Positions 22,641 to 34,409 of a DNA stretch of 64,000 nt are shown here, piece by piece. Both the position numbers and the translations under genes were made by a program. The notes under the pieces are model-generated. The model was given only the letters and a program-made list of their open reading frames with translations. It was not told the DNA's origin and did not search any database. The DNA comes from Silene latifolia (Eukaryota; Streptophyta; Magnoliopsida; Caryophyllales; Caryophyllaceae): positions 1,442,001-1,506,000 of the forward strand of contig NC_133526.1 in the NCBI RefSeq assembly GCF_048544455.1, given 5' to 3'. The first letter of the stretch is position 1; every line of letters begins with the position of its first letter.

Positions 22641-23923
22641 TAACAACGTACAGGCGGAGAATTAAGTGTCTAATGAGGTATTCTTTAGTATTTTTGAGTT
22701 ACTGGGAACAGTTGTTTGTCTAATGAGGTGAGATTGAGCCTATCAGCTCATTATTGAGTCGAGACGCCCAACTTGGAAAGAAGTACGTCGGAGGATGTAC
22801 AGCTTAAGGCCTATCTGCAAGTTGATCGTTTGTGTGGCCGTGTGGGAATTTATAGTTACGGTCTTGTAAAACATCCGTGACTTTATTTATGCATGCATGC
22901 AAAATATGTACGTACGTAAAAGATCGGCAAGTTAAGACGTGTTTGGGTAAAACCGTAAAACAACACGTATTACAAAACTTCTGAAAATATGTACGATACG
23001 GAACTTATTAATGGAGTACACCTTCGCTTTGCCCTTGTATGTTAGACTGTTAGTGTGATAGTGTCGAATTGTAAATTAAAAAAAAAAAAAAAGGAGTATT
23101 TAATAAAGACGTTGTATGTAATTAGGATGCTATTGGATGGTGTTGAGATTTGATATTTTAATATCACCTTGTTTTAATTTCTGCTTATGTTGAAATTAAA
23201 CAAATAACCAGGACGGAGGAAGTAGAAACAAATTCACCAGTGTCAACAGAAACTTAGTTCGTGTTTAATTTCAACACTAAAGCTGAGAGTAGAGGAGATA
23301 ATCATTTAATTGTAGATATATTTGTTGGATAACAACTGCATTAAAATGAGGTGGATCATCAAATAACGTCTGAAAATTATTCCTAAATTAGAAAGGTAAA
23401 TAAATGAGCGAGACACGCAAAAATGAAATAGAGCTAGATAAACAAATACTTAAGAAACTCATAATCTACAAGGTTCCAGCTTAGTGTTGTGCCGAAGTGT
23501 AATAATTATACTCTTTCTGTCTCAGTTATATGTTTATTTTTTAAATATATTATATGAGATATTTTAAATAAAGATAACCAAATAATTGAGACAGAGAGAT
23601 TAGAAAGTACGAAGTAGTAAGAAAAATACACTCAACAAGTAAAGTAGACAAAATTATGTATTATACATTCAAGAAAGTAAAATTGTTATAGTACATATTA
23701 CACTTGAAGCAAAGAGATCAAGTATAGAGTTCATTGTAATAGATGATTTCAAGTCAATTAAGGGTAACTTAATTAATCACCAATACAACAAATTTAAAAC
23801 ATAAACATAAATACAAGAAATATATGAAGAAGAAAATGAGATATATAGTACCACTAAGGTAAAGGTGGTATATATTATTTTGTATTTTTTTGATGAGCTT
23901 GCATGGTCTTAGGTGCTTAAGAC

Positions 23924-24415
23924 TTAAGAGCACTGGAAGCCGGAGGCGTCACCGGCCTTGTTGCAAAAGTTTAGCAACAAGCTTAAAGATATAGGAACAT
24001 TAAGGCTAATACCTAAGACATTAGCTTTAATGGCAGTACAAAGGCATATTGCTGCATCAAGGTCAGTCAAGCCACTAATAAGACTGCAACATTGACTTTT
24101 TGGTGGGGCCCCGAGCACTACACCGAGTAATCCGGGAAGGACATTAGCACATGCTGCCAACTTAAGGATGTCAATGGGGCATTTGTCACCTCCAGTTGTG
24201 GGTGTTGTTGGACCGTGGCCTCCAGATGGGGGTGTCAGTGATGGTGGTGTTTTGGGTGGTGTTGAACCGCCACCATGGTGGCCGCCACACGAATGACACG
24301 ATGGTGGTGGACTTGGCGGTGGTGGGCAAGGGACATAGTAATTAGCACTAACCAAAGTGAAGAACATAAGGTTAAGGCATAGAAGGTAACTTAGTGTCAT
24401 AATTTGTGAAGCCAT
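23924..24415 (-). CDS. Hybrid proline-rich protein with 8-cysteine domain (DC2.15/HyPRP type), copy B
   Basis: Intact 163-aa tandem paralogue of copy A. It has the same signal peptide (about residues 1-24), the same proline/glycine-rich linker and a full eight-cysteine module from residue 79. The only amino-acid difference from copy A is Ser instead of Asn at residue 111, directly after the CC pair. Both flanks are also nearly identical to copy A, so this is a recent large-segment duplication or the result of sequence homogenisation. It is expected to be a secreted cell-wall or extracellular protein like other DC2.15-type proteins. A TATA box lies at 24542-24549 on the minus strand. Confidence 0.93.
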   Translation of the reverse strand: MASQIMTLSYLLCLNLMFFTLVSANYYVPCPPPPSPPPSCHSCGGHHGGGSTPPKTPPSLTPPSGGHGPTTPTTGGDKCPIDILKLAACANVLPGLLGVVLGAPPKSQCCSLISGLTDLDAAICLCTAIKANVLGISLNVPISLSLLLNFCNKAGDASGFQCS

Positions 24416-24541
24416 ATTGAAAAAAAAAACTAACCTTAAAGCTAATAATGAGCTTTTTAGGCTAAGATAGTAGTGGAGAAGGATGTTTTGTATAGCATAT
24501 AATTGGAAAGATTTGATAATTTAAGTTCAATATTTGCTTGG

Positions 24542-24549
24542 TATTTATA
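24542..24549 (-). promoter_or_regulatory. TATA box of HyPRP copy B
   Basis: Minus-strand TATAAATA upstream of the copy B start codon, matching the position seen in copies A and C. Confidence 0.7.
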
Positions 24550-25069
24550 GTGAAAAAACATGAAGACTTTTCAACGTAATTTTTTCCATTATAAGAAAAA
24601 TTCTATTTGAAGAAATAAATTATATTATTCTTAATTAAGGGTAAATAGTGGTACATGGGCCATGTGAAGAAAGTTTTTAAGTAAAATCCTGGCCCAAATG
24701 ATGGACTTGGACTTTCTCCCAAATATTAGTGGCCCACTTATCGTATAATTGGGAGTTGATTGATAATAATATCGTTCACTATGTAGTACGTATAGCATTG
24801 TGTAAGAGTGAACAAGTTCTACTTTAAACCTTGGAATGAAAGAACGACAATGTAAATAAATGATGGAACGAAAAGAGTACATACATATCTGATTAATTAT
24901 TGGATCGAAATAGTGGAATGTGAAGGATCGAAATATGAGCAAAAGAAAACGTGAATTGATGCACGTGTATAAAGCAAACGTATACAACTCCACGAAAAAA
25001 GTATGTCTAACCTCTTAATAAAATACCAATTGAGAACAATTAAAATTGTTAAGTTACTAAATCCGTTAT

Positions 25070-25287
25070 TGTTGTGCGGAAGCGTGAATATCCCGTGTTG
25101 GGCCTCTGCTGCATCTGTGTCCACAACCTATAATAGTACGATATTGTCCGCTTTGGGCCAAGCCCTCACGGGTTTCCTCTTGGGCTCCTTCCCAAAAAGC
25201 CTCATACTATTATATTTTATAGACACTTATAAAGATGAGCTTCCATCTTTATTCTACCGATGTGGGACATGAGTTTGCACCCTAACA
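25070..25287. mobile_element. Solo-LTR-like insertion specific to unit B
   Basis: 218 bp beginning TGTTGTGCGG and ending ACCCTAACA (TG..CA). Units A and C lack it: A reads AATCCGTCAGGAAAC and C reads AATCCGTCATGAAAC. A clean 5-bp duplication is not visible. The end GATGTGGGACATGAGTTTGC resembles common plant small-LTR (TRIM-like) sequence. Confidence 0.65.
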
Positions 25288-26601
25288 ATCATGAAACTAA
25301 ATCAACCTCAACCCAAGTACAGATGACAGTACAGATCGAATACATTATATAAGAACGTATGTAATATGACAGTTATTACTATCTGAAACAATTTCTTGGA
25401 CTATAGTTATTATCAGTTAATCTGTTGATTTAGATGATTATCTCACATAATATCGAGATTCAGAAGTTCATGACCCTAGAGATTCATGTTTAAGTAAAAT
25501 TAATCCCTAAAATCTCACAAGTAGAATACAATACAAAATACAACGAACAATCGAGTATGTACGTGGTTTATAGGAATGAAAAAAAAAACTTTAAGTGGTT
25601 TAAAAATGATTCGCTAAAAGATAAATGGGTTAAACATGACCTGCTAAAAATAAATGGGTTAAACAGGTCGGGTTAGATTATAGAAAAATTAAAGGGGTTG
25701 GGTTAGGGTTGAGACAAATGACCCGTTTATATAATTGAGTCGGGTTAGGATTGGGGTAGTAGTGACCCATTTAAAGTTGATACGAACACGACACAACTTG
25801 ATCTGTTTACCAGGTCTATAGTTAAAAGAGTACTAAGAACTTTACTAAAGTTATTACATGTGTTATCTTTTCGTTATCTTTTCCTATAAACTATATACCA
25901 AACTCGAGTGTGAACCAAATATCAACACATCTAACAAATTCGCCTCTATTATAATCAATAATTAAAGAAATTGACTAGGAATAAAGTTAATGTGTATATG
26001 ATTTACATACATTGAGGTATTCACATTTATGATAGTGTACGTACGTGATATCTATGCATGGTTTATGCATTTTATGAATTACTATTTTATGAAGCAAATG
26101 CCGACCTAGTAATCGAAGGTCCTTATTTGTCTTAACGTAAACCAAGTTGCAATTTTGGAAAGAAAATAAACTAATTTGATTGGGTACGTTATCCACTATA
26201 TACCTGTCTAACACAATCAACTAAAAAAATACACTAAACTTTATAAGCCTATTATCCCAAAAATGAGGAATGAAAATACTTATTTTTAAGCTGTTTGGGT
26301 GGATTATTGATTCAACCCAAATATATCAGGACACTTTTAAATAAGCGGGTTATTCGTGTCGGGTTCGTGTCAAAAGAGTTCAACCCTAACCCGCCCCATT
26401 TAAGTTTCGTGTCGTGTCCGTGTCAACCCAATTACTTAAATGGGTCACTACATCTTGACCCTAACCCGCTAACTTCGTGTCGGGTTCGTGTCGTATTTTC
26501 GGATCGTGTCACTAATTGCCACCTCTACTTTTAACCATTAAAATGAGTGAAGGAAAAACGTCATTTACTTTCTTTTCCGCGTATATTATACTTGCAATGA
26601 C

Positions 26602-26715
26602 CAGGGGAGAACCTACATAGTAGCAAAGGGTAGCACTCGCTACCCCAAATTTCTAGAATATGATTAAGATTATCGACTTTTGTTACCCTATTTTTTTTTT
26701 CTAGGTTCGCCCCTG
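26602..26715. mobile_element. Small hAT-type MITE, unit B
   Basis: 114-bp copy of the unit A element with the same flanking 8-bp repeats (26594-26601 and 26716-26723). Confidence 0.75.
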
Positions 26716-26908
26716 GCGATGACCATCAAAATCACCCTTTCATTCTCAAATTAACAAAAATAGGGGACATATAAGGAAATTACACTTTAACTTTTTTTGT
26801 TTTTGCGTGTCAATTATAGACTTATAGGAGTATTTGTCAAGTTATTCCACTAAGAGTTTACTTTGGATATTTGCAAAAGGATATATGCTAGAGTTGCATT
26901 TACACAAG

Positions 26909-27105
26909 CAATTGGTCTCCCTTTTGACGGGTTACCATTTGTGGCGGATATTTTGTGAGTTAAAATGGTAACAAAATGGGTTAGTGGAGAAATGGGACCA
27001 CATGAATAGTGTTGCAGAGAGAGAAAAAGTGAGTACTTTGTGAGGTAAAATGATATCCATCACTCAAGAGTGACGGATATATGCCGTCACAAACAAGAAT
27101 TTGTG
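26909..27105. mobile_element. Mutator-type MITE, unit B
   Basis: 197-bp copy at the same site as in unit A, with the same TTACACAAG flanks. Confidence 0.85.
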
Positions 27106-27114
27106 TTACACAAG

Positions 27115-28727
27115 TTCGGATCCTCTTCATCAAGATGGTTTATTTTTATCGATACTTTATTTGCAAAAGTATATGTCTCAAGTAGTTTTTACTCGTTTAG
27201 TTATTTTGCATTTAGTTTACTCGAGGACGAGTAAAGGTTTGGTTTGGGGAGATTTGATACGTGTATTTTATATAGTCCTTTTTGGCATTTTTATGCACGT
27301 ATTTCTATGCTATTATCGTAGTTTTATGCTACGAAATGCCCCGAATATGCTACTTTGGTTTGTTTTGTTCTATTTGCAAAAATGGACCAGAAAATAGTGT
27401 AATCGAGCCTTTTACCGTCCGTTTAGCATGCATTTGGAGGAAGAGTGAATTTGGAGCGGGAATGTAGCTGTCTTGAGATGCGCAAAGAAGTAAGATAGCT
27501 AGGCGAGCAAAGGAAGAACTTCAAATTGCTAGTGCCTACTTTGAAGAGCCATATCTCGAGTTCTACAACTGATTTTCAGGTGATTTCAATTGGAGATGAA
27601 AGCTTGTCCTCTTAGCTTTCCAACGCCACCAGAATCGTCTTGTTACCCAAGTAACGAAGAAATGACAGCCGTTTGAAGTTCAGTGCGCGAAGCAGGAATT
27701 GTGCGCTGGAAAGTACTCGATCGAGTGCAATTTTATTCAATCGACTCCTTTTTCTACTCGATCAAGTAGTTGCATTTTAGGGTTTACTCGATCGAGTAGA
27801 TTTTCTACTCGATCGAGTGGTTTGAGCTTAATTTTGTTCGATCGAGTGGTTTCAAACCACTCGATTGAGTGGTTTCTCATTGGGCTCAGGTTTTTTAGCT
27901 TTATTTTGTTTCTAGCTCAAATAAAATCGTCTTTCCTATAAATAGGAAGACGACAGAACACTTTAGTATCTCTCTTATCATACAATACATCACTTTTACA
28001 ATACTTTTTCCCTGTTACTGTTACTTATTGCTTTCCTCTCTTTTCCGGATGTTTTCACTGTAACTTTCTCTCTTTCCTTTTTCTCCTTTATTTATGTTTA
28101 TGTTTATTTCTCTCTTTATTTCCGTTCTTCCCTTTATTATGTCTAGCTAATTTCTCTCTGCTAGGATTAGGGGATTCGATGAATGAACGTTAATCGCTAA
28201 TTAGTTTGTAGATTGGTCGTTGTGGTTTTGTCTTTGTTGTTAATCGCTGCTCTTAATTGTATCTAGCTGATTGAATCGATGCAATTAGCCTTTTTAACCT
28301 TGGTAAGCCTTGACCTAGACCGGAAGGTTGGAAGGGGTGAGACCCGCAGTGAATAATAGAATACTTTAGTGAGGGCGGAAGCTAAGCTATTAGTGTTTTA
28401 GGGCGAATTGAGACCGGAAGGAGATATTCATTGCCCCTTAGACCGACACATCGACTAATATGTGACCTTAACTGCAATTAATTGGCATTCATTGATGAAC
28501 CGACATCCTAATTTCTTTTCCCTCTGCTTAATTTCTTTTATCTCTATTTCTCTTGCCTTAATCTCGTTAGTTTAGTCAAAACAATCAAACCCCCATCTTG
28601 TGACCGTAGACAGACCGAATAGACAAGTAGATAGTGACCGCCTCCCTGTGGAGATCGACCCTACTTACCGCTGACTTCTGTTAGTAGTATCTAGGTATTT
28701 ATTTTTGGTACGCAAACGACAGTATCA
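27115..28727 (+). mobile_element. gypsy 3' remnant and LTR in unit B
   Basis: Copy of the unit A remnant: LTR 27255-28727 (1473 bp) with a TATA box at 27937-27944, lacking the GC-rich insert. This shows that the shorter form is ancestral. Confidence 0.72.
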
Positions 28728-29169
28728 ATTTACTCGATATTACTTATAATAGATGAATTTAATTAGCAATAAATATGAATGGTTATAATTTAAATAAGGT
28801 GGTATATATTGGATGTTTTTTTCTTGTAGTTTGATGGAAATAGTATATATGGGAATGTATGTCATTCGATTTCATTACATGTTGTTTTGTTGTTGCTGTA
28901 TTGTTGTTGTTATGCTGTTTTGCTGCTGCTGTCCTATAGCTGTTGTTTTTATTTGCTGTTGTTTCAATTGTTGTTGTAATATTAGTGTTGCTATTTTTAA
29001 GTGCTGTTTTTGTGCTGTTCTTGGCTGATTTTGCTCTTTTGGGGCTGATTTCGGGATTGTTCATATCCCATACTTGTTTGTTTTGATTTCTATATTTCAC
29101 GGTGGATTTTCGTCATTGGGTTGTGTAATTATTCTATGTTTGGTAAGTAAACAAGGTGTGTATCGTTCT

Positions 29170-29757
29170 TGTTCCGGGTGTAATTCCAGAGCAAGTATTG
29201 TTACCACCCGTGGCTTGTAGAATGATGTCTTGAGTTGGATTCCTCGTCTCTATCGTTCCTCTCGGCCTCTCCTGCAACAATGAACGAACTGAGGGCTTGG
29301 CTTTGTGCCAAGCGTACTCACTCCGACGCTCAAGTCAGTAAACTTAGAGGGATAAGTTGTTATTACTTGGCTAAGGATGTATTGTAGAGAGATAAGGAAG
29401 ATATTACCAGATGAATATTGATTCTTAGGTTAATTTATGGATCCTTTCCTCAATGAAGGTTGAGGAGTATTTATAGGATTTCACCTTTTGTCACGTAGTG
29501 GCCAAGTGGCCAAGTGGCTAGCAGGTGGAAAGACCGTTCTACCCTCGGCCGATGAACCCATGGCAGGCCGGCCGAGGGTCTTGGATATGAGTACGCGGAT
29601 ATGTGTCCCTACCGGTGGTGGTTGACAAAGCCGAGACCCCAGGTGACAGCCGATGGGTTGCATCGGCTAGACTGCTAAGTCGTTGACTTTCTTTGTGGAT
29701 ATCCTTGACCTTGCTCAATATGTTGACTTGGTCACGGTGCGGGAATATGCCCCATCA
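29170..29757 (-). repeat. 3' LTR of the unit B gypsy-related element
   Basis: 588 bp, paired with 39378-39967. It ends TG..CA and has a minus-strand TATAAATA at 29468-29475. Confidence 0.9.
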
Positions 29758-30248
29758 ATTTGCCCCAGCCGTAGTCTATGCCGTGGTATGGGCTCCGATG
29801 TATCTTTGAACGTATATTCTGCGAAAGTAATTTCAAAACTTTTTCTCAGATCGGCTTCTTCTATCTCGGCCTGGTTCTTCTTAGGCCGTACCATATCCCC
29901 TCTCCACATGGATGTGTAAAGGGCATCCGATGTGGAAAAGGAAATGACGCGCGAGACCAGGGTTGGTAGTGCCGGTTATTTTTGATTGCCCCCAGGCCGG
30001 TGCTGCCTAGCTTGGTTGATCATGTGGCCGGCGGAGTGCAGATACCTAGGAATTTGTTGAGGAAGATGAATGGGCGAAGAGAGGTGAAGGGGCGTGTTGA
30101 AGACGCTGACTATCGTTGCATTGATTGACGTTTGACTGTTGCGACGATTGACTTTCCATGGTTGCATGTCCGACACGTGTCTGTTAGGCGATTGGGTGGC
30201 GCTTCATGGGTCAGTTTCTGGATTGGTCCTTCTTCATGGGCTTTTCCC

Positions 30249-30256
30249 TATAAATA
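30249..30256 (+). promoter_or_regulatory. TATA box for the antisense gene
   Basis: TATAAATA on the plus strand, about 180 bp upstream of the ATG at 30435 and inside the element but outside the LTR. A C/T-rich leader follows (TCTTCTCTCTAAACTTTC). This supports an independent promoter opposed to the LTR promoters. Confidence 0.6.
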
Positions 30257-30434
30257 GGGCAGTTATTCCGTGAAATTGGCCACCAATTTCATTCACCAAA
30301 ATTTTCTTCTCTCTAAACTTTCAAAGGCTTCTTTGTCTTCTAATTTCCAGAGTTGTTACTCCGGCGAGTATTTTTCTTCAAGGTAAACAAACAAATTTCC
30401 TCACTTCTTATTTTGTTAAGTAGTCATTGCTATC

Positions 30435-33104
30435 ATGTCTTCTGCTGACGCCGGGGCTAGTACTTCTGCGCCGGGGGGTTCCCCGTCGCGTCTTGGTGAG
30501 GAGGAGAAGCTAGATGCCCTCCTGATGAGACCTGGGGGCCCTAGGTCTCCTTCTCCTGAAGTTGATCCTCAAATTTTGGAGGAATGGGAGGATGACGATG
30601 ATGTCGATGATGACGCAGACGATTTTGGTGATAACGCTGAAAAGGCTCGTCCTAAAGAGGGGAGGCAGTACGTTATGGATCACGGTGACGCCTGTAAGGT
30701 CCGCCTTGACCGTGCTTGGACCCATAAGTTCGCCAGTTGTTCCGGCGAGAAATTTTTCGAGGGCCATTTCTTCTTTGGCAGGGGGTACAAAATTGTTATC
30801 CCTGAGGAGGGTCAGGCCGTCTGTTGCCCCCCCGGGTCACATCGGCGTATACATGCGGCATTTGGAGTACGGGCTCCGGTTTCCGCTGAATGAGTACGTT
30901 ATGGCCATCATTAGGGCCATGAACGTTGCCGTTGCCCAACTGCACCCGTTGGCTATGAGGACCATAGTCGGCTTTGTCTGGCTTTGTCTCTTCAAGGGAG
31001 AGGCCCCAACGGTGAATTTATTCCGCCGGCTTCATCACCTTCGGCCATCAATCTCTGGCCGCGTCGGATGGTACAGTGTGCACATGGAGCAGGGTTATGT
31101 CTCTGTTGACAAAATTACTTCTTGCAAGGACTGGAGAGATCGGTGGGTATACGTTAAGGTCTTGGATGACTATCCGCCGCCCCCGCTCCTTTCAAAGACC
31201 AAGTTAATTTGCGGTGCGAGACTAAGGCGGAGCATGATAGATGGGTCACCCGGAAAAAGCTCAAGATGGATGCCGCAAGGTCCTTCTTAAAGAGGATGAG
31301 AAACGCGATGAGGCTTTTGAGGCGGACAAGAGTGGGGTGCCGAAAAGATGGATTCCCCTAACGCAGATCATTCTTCAGGATGAGCCGCTCTGCCATGTCG
31401 GCCTCATACCGGCCCTAGCACAGGGTGAGTGGGGTCGGTGTGAGGCCCATCACTGCTCTCAATGTTCCTGTTTTTCGAACTTCGATTTATTTCTTCTACT
31501 TAACTCTTGCTTTGTTTCCTTCGCAGACCACTTTGGACCGGACTTGTCTGAGGATATCCTCCGGAGAATGGGGCTGCACAAAGATAAAACCGTTGCTAAC
31601 TTGCATCCCAAGGCTCTAACCCATGACCGCAGGACGTCGCCGAATGATCTCATGGATCAGCAGCTGAAGAGCTTGAATGTGGTGGAGGCCCAGGCGAAGG
31701 TTGTTAGTAACATGCCGCGCCACACGCGAAAAACAAGGTCTTCGGCGGCGATGGCGTCGACATCAGTTCCACCTCCCATTCCCCCTGTTCAGAAGGCAAC
31801 GGTGGAGATCGTTGATATCACCAATGGGGAGGACTCTGATGAGGAGGGGTCTCCCCTTGTCCGTAAGAGAAAGGGGACGCCTCTACCGCCGTTGCGTTTT
31901 TTCTTCTTTGCGAGAAACGCGTCCTCCGCCAAGAAGGCCAAGCATGGTACTCGATCTATTCTCGTGGCTCGATTTAGCCGGTTCATTAGCGCCTGCGATG
32001 ACGGGCTCTCTGGCATGTCTATGCATGTTGATACTGATGCTTTCGTTAAATTTTGCAGATCAGCCGCTGTCGGCCGTCGCTCTTAATGAGCAGCAAGTGG
32101 AGGAGAAACCCGCGCAGGCTGGTGATCATAACGTCACCATTGACTCTTCATCCCAGAAGGCTTCCCCCGATCGCAGTGGTGATCGAAACGTCACCACCGA
32201 CTCTTCATCCCAGAAGGCTTCCTCCTCCCGGCTGCAGGCTGGTGATCGAAACGTCACCACTGACCCTTCATCCCAGAAGGCTTCCCCCTCCCAGCTCGTA
32301 GCGGAAGGCGCGAGGTTGATCGAGGAGCTGGCGAGGTGGAACGAGCTGACCGGTGCTCGGATTATAGAGCAGGAGAAGGCCGTGGCTCAGTCCGCTCTTG
32401 AGCTTAATGCCACTAAGAAGGTGGCCGCGAAGGCGAGGCTGGATCTCCTCAATGAGCGAGAGGCTTAGGGAGATGCCGAGAAAGCGCTCTTGGGCCGAGA
32501 GAAAACTTAGGAGGATCTTTGAAAAGGAGGTCCTTCTTTGAGAGAGCCAAGGCCGAGGCTGCTGCGGCCGAAGTTGCAAAGTCTTTGGAGAAGTGTGACC
32601 TTGTTCGAGGCACGCCGACCTTTATTTCCAAAGAGAGGAATGAATTTAGGGGCAAATTTTCAGATCCAGGGGAAGGTGATTCGGAGCAAGGAGGCCATTA
32701 TTAGACAAAAGGAGGAGGACATTGAGATGCTCCAAACCGTCATGCTCCCTAACATGTGCACCGAATTCCGGGATCTGGCCGAAGAAGCTGCCAGAGAAGT
32801 GATTGAGGAACTCTTCCCTCTTGCTGGTTCCTTCCCGTGGGGCAAATTTGACGAGCTGTTTGACGATAAGCTCGAAGCTAAGGAGAAAGCCGTGGAGGAG
32901 AAGGCCAAGGAGGCGGTGAGGGTGAAGATAGAGAAAGAGGCGGCCGCGGAGAGTGCAGCCCTTGCTGAGAAGGCTAAGGCGGCCAAGGAGGAAGCCGAGA
33001 GGGCAAGGGCAGCTGAGGCTGCCGAGGCTAAGGCTGAGGCTGCTAAGAACGCCGCTGGGTCGCCCATCGAAGAAGATGCTGCTACCGCTGCTGATGGCAA
33101 GTAG
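30435..33104 (+). pseudogene. Antisense gene of the gypsy-related element (putative gypsy-type transposon domain plus coiled coil)
   Basis: The start at 30435 gives MSSADAGAST, a Ser/Pro-rich leader and an acidic stretch (WEDDDDVDDDADD). A frameshift at a seven-C run near 30820 moves to the frame with YMRHLEYGLRFPL, QLHPLAMRTIVGF and PTVNLFRRLHHL, characteristic of PF04195 (putative gypsy type transposon). Frameshifts near 31190 and 31290 follow. Intron-like segments are 31425-31526 (102 nt, GTGAGT..TTCGCAG) and 31947-32058 (112 nt, ..TTTTGCAG). Removing the second joins two different frames exactly. Next come three copies of a GDRNVTTDSSSQKAS-like repeat (32117-32290), then an Ala/Glu/Lys-rich coiled coil ending at 33104. 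A stop at about 32466-32468 breaks it again. Function unknown; no longer intact. Confidence 0.75.
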
Positions 33105-33740
33105 CAACAGGCATAGGGAGACGGGCGGTCGTCACCAGGCTCATCCGGCGTCTCGGATAGCTTCAGCTGTTCGGGAGCCAATTATTAAGCCTTCCCTCCC
33201 TGCCATTTTTGGCGCTTCAAGTGATACCTGTAATCTTTTGTTTTTCTTTTCCTTGTATTTTGTACAACTTTGGTAGGTTGTGTTAAAGTCCTTATGGGAC
33301 GGCCGTCGTCTATATTCTCCTCACTTGTAACTTATCATTTTTAATAAGAGTTCGTTTCTTTTGTCTTCGGCTTGGCCGAGGTCTTTACCTCACTTTGAGT
33401 TTCCTTGCGCTAATAGTTGAGCGTATCAACCGTATTTAGCGTCTTCACTTTGCCTCCGGCTTGCGGAGGTCTTTTTTCGTCTTCGTCCTGAGTTGCCTTT
33501 TTGTTTCCGCCTCGGCTGGCCGAGGCGATCTAGAGTCGCGATCCCAATCGTGTTTAAACGCTTTTAAGGCGTTTTGATCGTTCTGCGAGTATCGATCTGC
33601 GCCGGCCAGAATCGCCAGCGGCGTCGCTTCCGAGGGTGATTGCCGCTCTTGTCGGTGTGACAGTGTGAGCCAGCGTCTGCTTATTGGTAATGACGGCCGC
33701 TCTTGTCGATGTGACAGTGTGAGCTGGCGTCTTATTTCTT

Positions 33741-34235
33741 GATGACGGCCGTGGCGTCTACCACTTGGAGTGACTGCGACGGCGTCAAACCTCTTGGGGT
33801 GACTGCCGTGGCGTCTACTACTTGGGGTGACTGCGACGGTGCCTGCCTCTTTATGGAGACTACCGCTCTTGTCGGTGTTACAGTGTGAGCTGGTGTCTAT
33901 CCCTTGATGACGGCCGTGGCGTCTACCACTTGGAGTGACTGCGACGGCGTCAAACCTCTTGGGGTGACTGCCGTGGCGTCTACTACTTGGGGTGACTGCG
34001 ACGGTGCCTGCCTCTTTATGGAGACTACCGCTCTTGTCGGTGTGACAGTGTGAGCCGGCATCTATTCCTTGATGACGGCCGTGGCGTCTACCACTTGGAG
34101 TGACTGCGACGGCGTCAAACCTCTTGGGGTGACTGCCGTGGCGTCTACTACTTGGGGTGACTGCGACGGTGCCTGCCTCTTTATGGAGACTACCGCTCTT
34201 GTCGGTGTGACAGTGTGAGCCGGCATCTTCTTCCT
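33741..34235. repeat. 165-bp tandem repeat array, three copies
   Basis: GATGACGGCCGTGGCGTCTA recurs at 33741, 33906 and 34071, giving a 165-bp period. Each unit ends with a CCGCTCTTGTCGGTGT-GACAGTGTGAG-like block. Partial, more divergent units precede the array at 33640-33740. The array lies between the protease remnant and the end of the antisense gene. Confidence 0.88.
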
Positions 34236-34409
34236 GTTAATGACTGATGGGGAAAAAATGGACACTTTGATGGAAGGCTTGGACGATTTTTCATTAGGTA
34301 TAAACATGCGTTGGGGTGCCCACAGCTATCTTGGACACCTCCGTCGCTATACAAAGTTTTCCCGAGATTACCAGCGTCCTAATGGCTCATCAAAGGCACA
34401 CCTTCCCAG

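Larger units (their letters stand above)
5012..22693. repeat. Tandem unit A
   Basis: First well-defined unit, about 17.7 kb, containing HyPRP copy A, the gypsy remnant, the exon-like ORF, the long-inverted-repeat element and the SCPL pseudogene. Unannotated stretches (about 6665-7123, 8156-8965, 12861-13407, 14817-16067, 18512-19896, 20681-21774) are AT-rich, shared with unit B, and hold no gene I can support. Confidence 0.85.

Noticed and set aside
29481-29919. Open frames in the 588-bp LTR and just inside it
   Set aside because: The same frames recur in the other LTR with shifts, showing that they are not under coding constraint.
32646-33181. Minus-strand Ser/Ala/Leu-rich frames opposite the coiled-coil region
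   Set aside because: Shadow frames of the GC-rich plus-strand antisense gene, whose Ala/Glu/Lys coiled coil and repeat structure are more protein-like.
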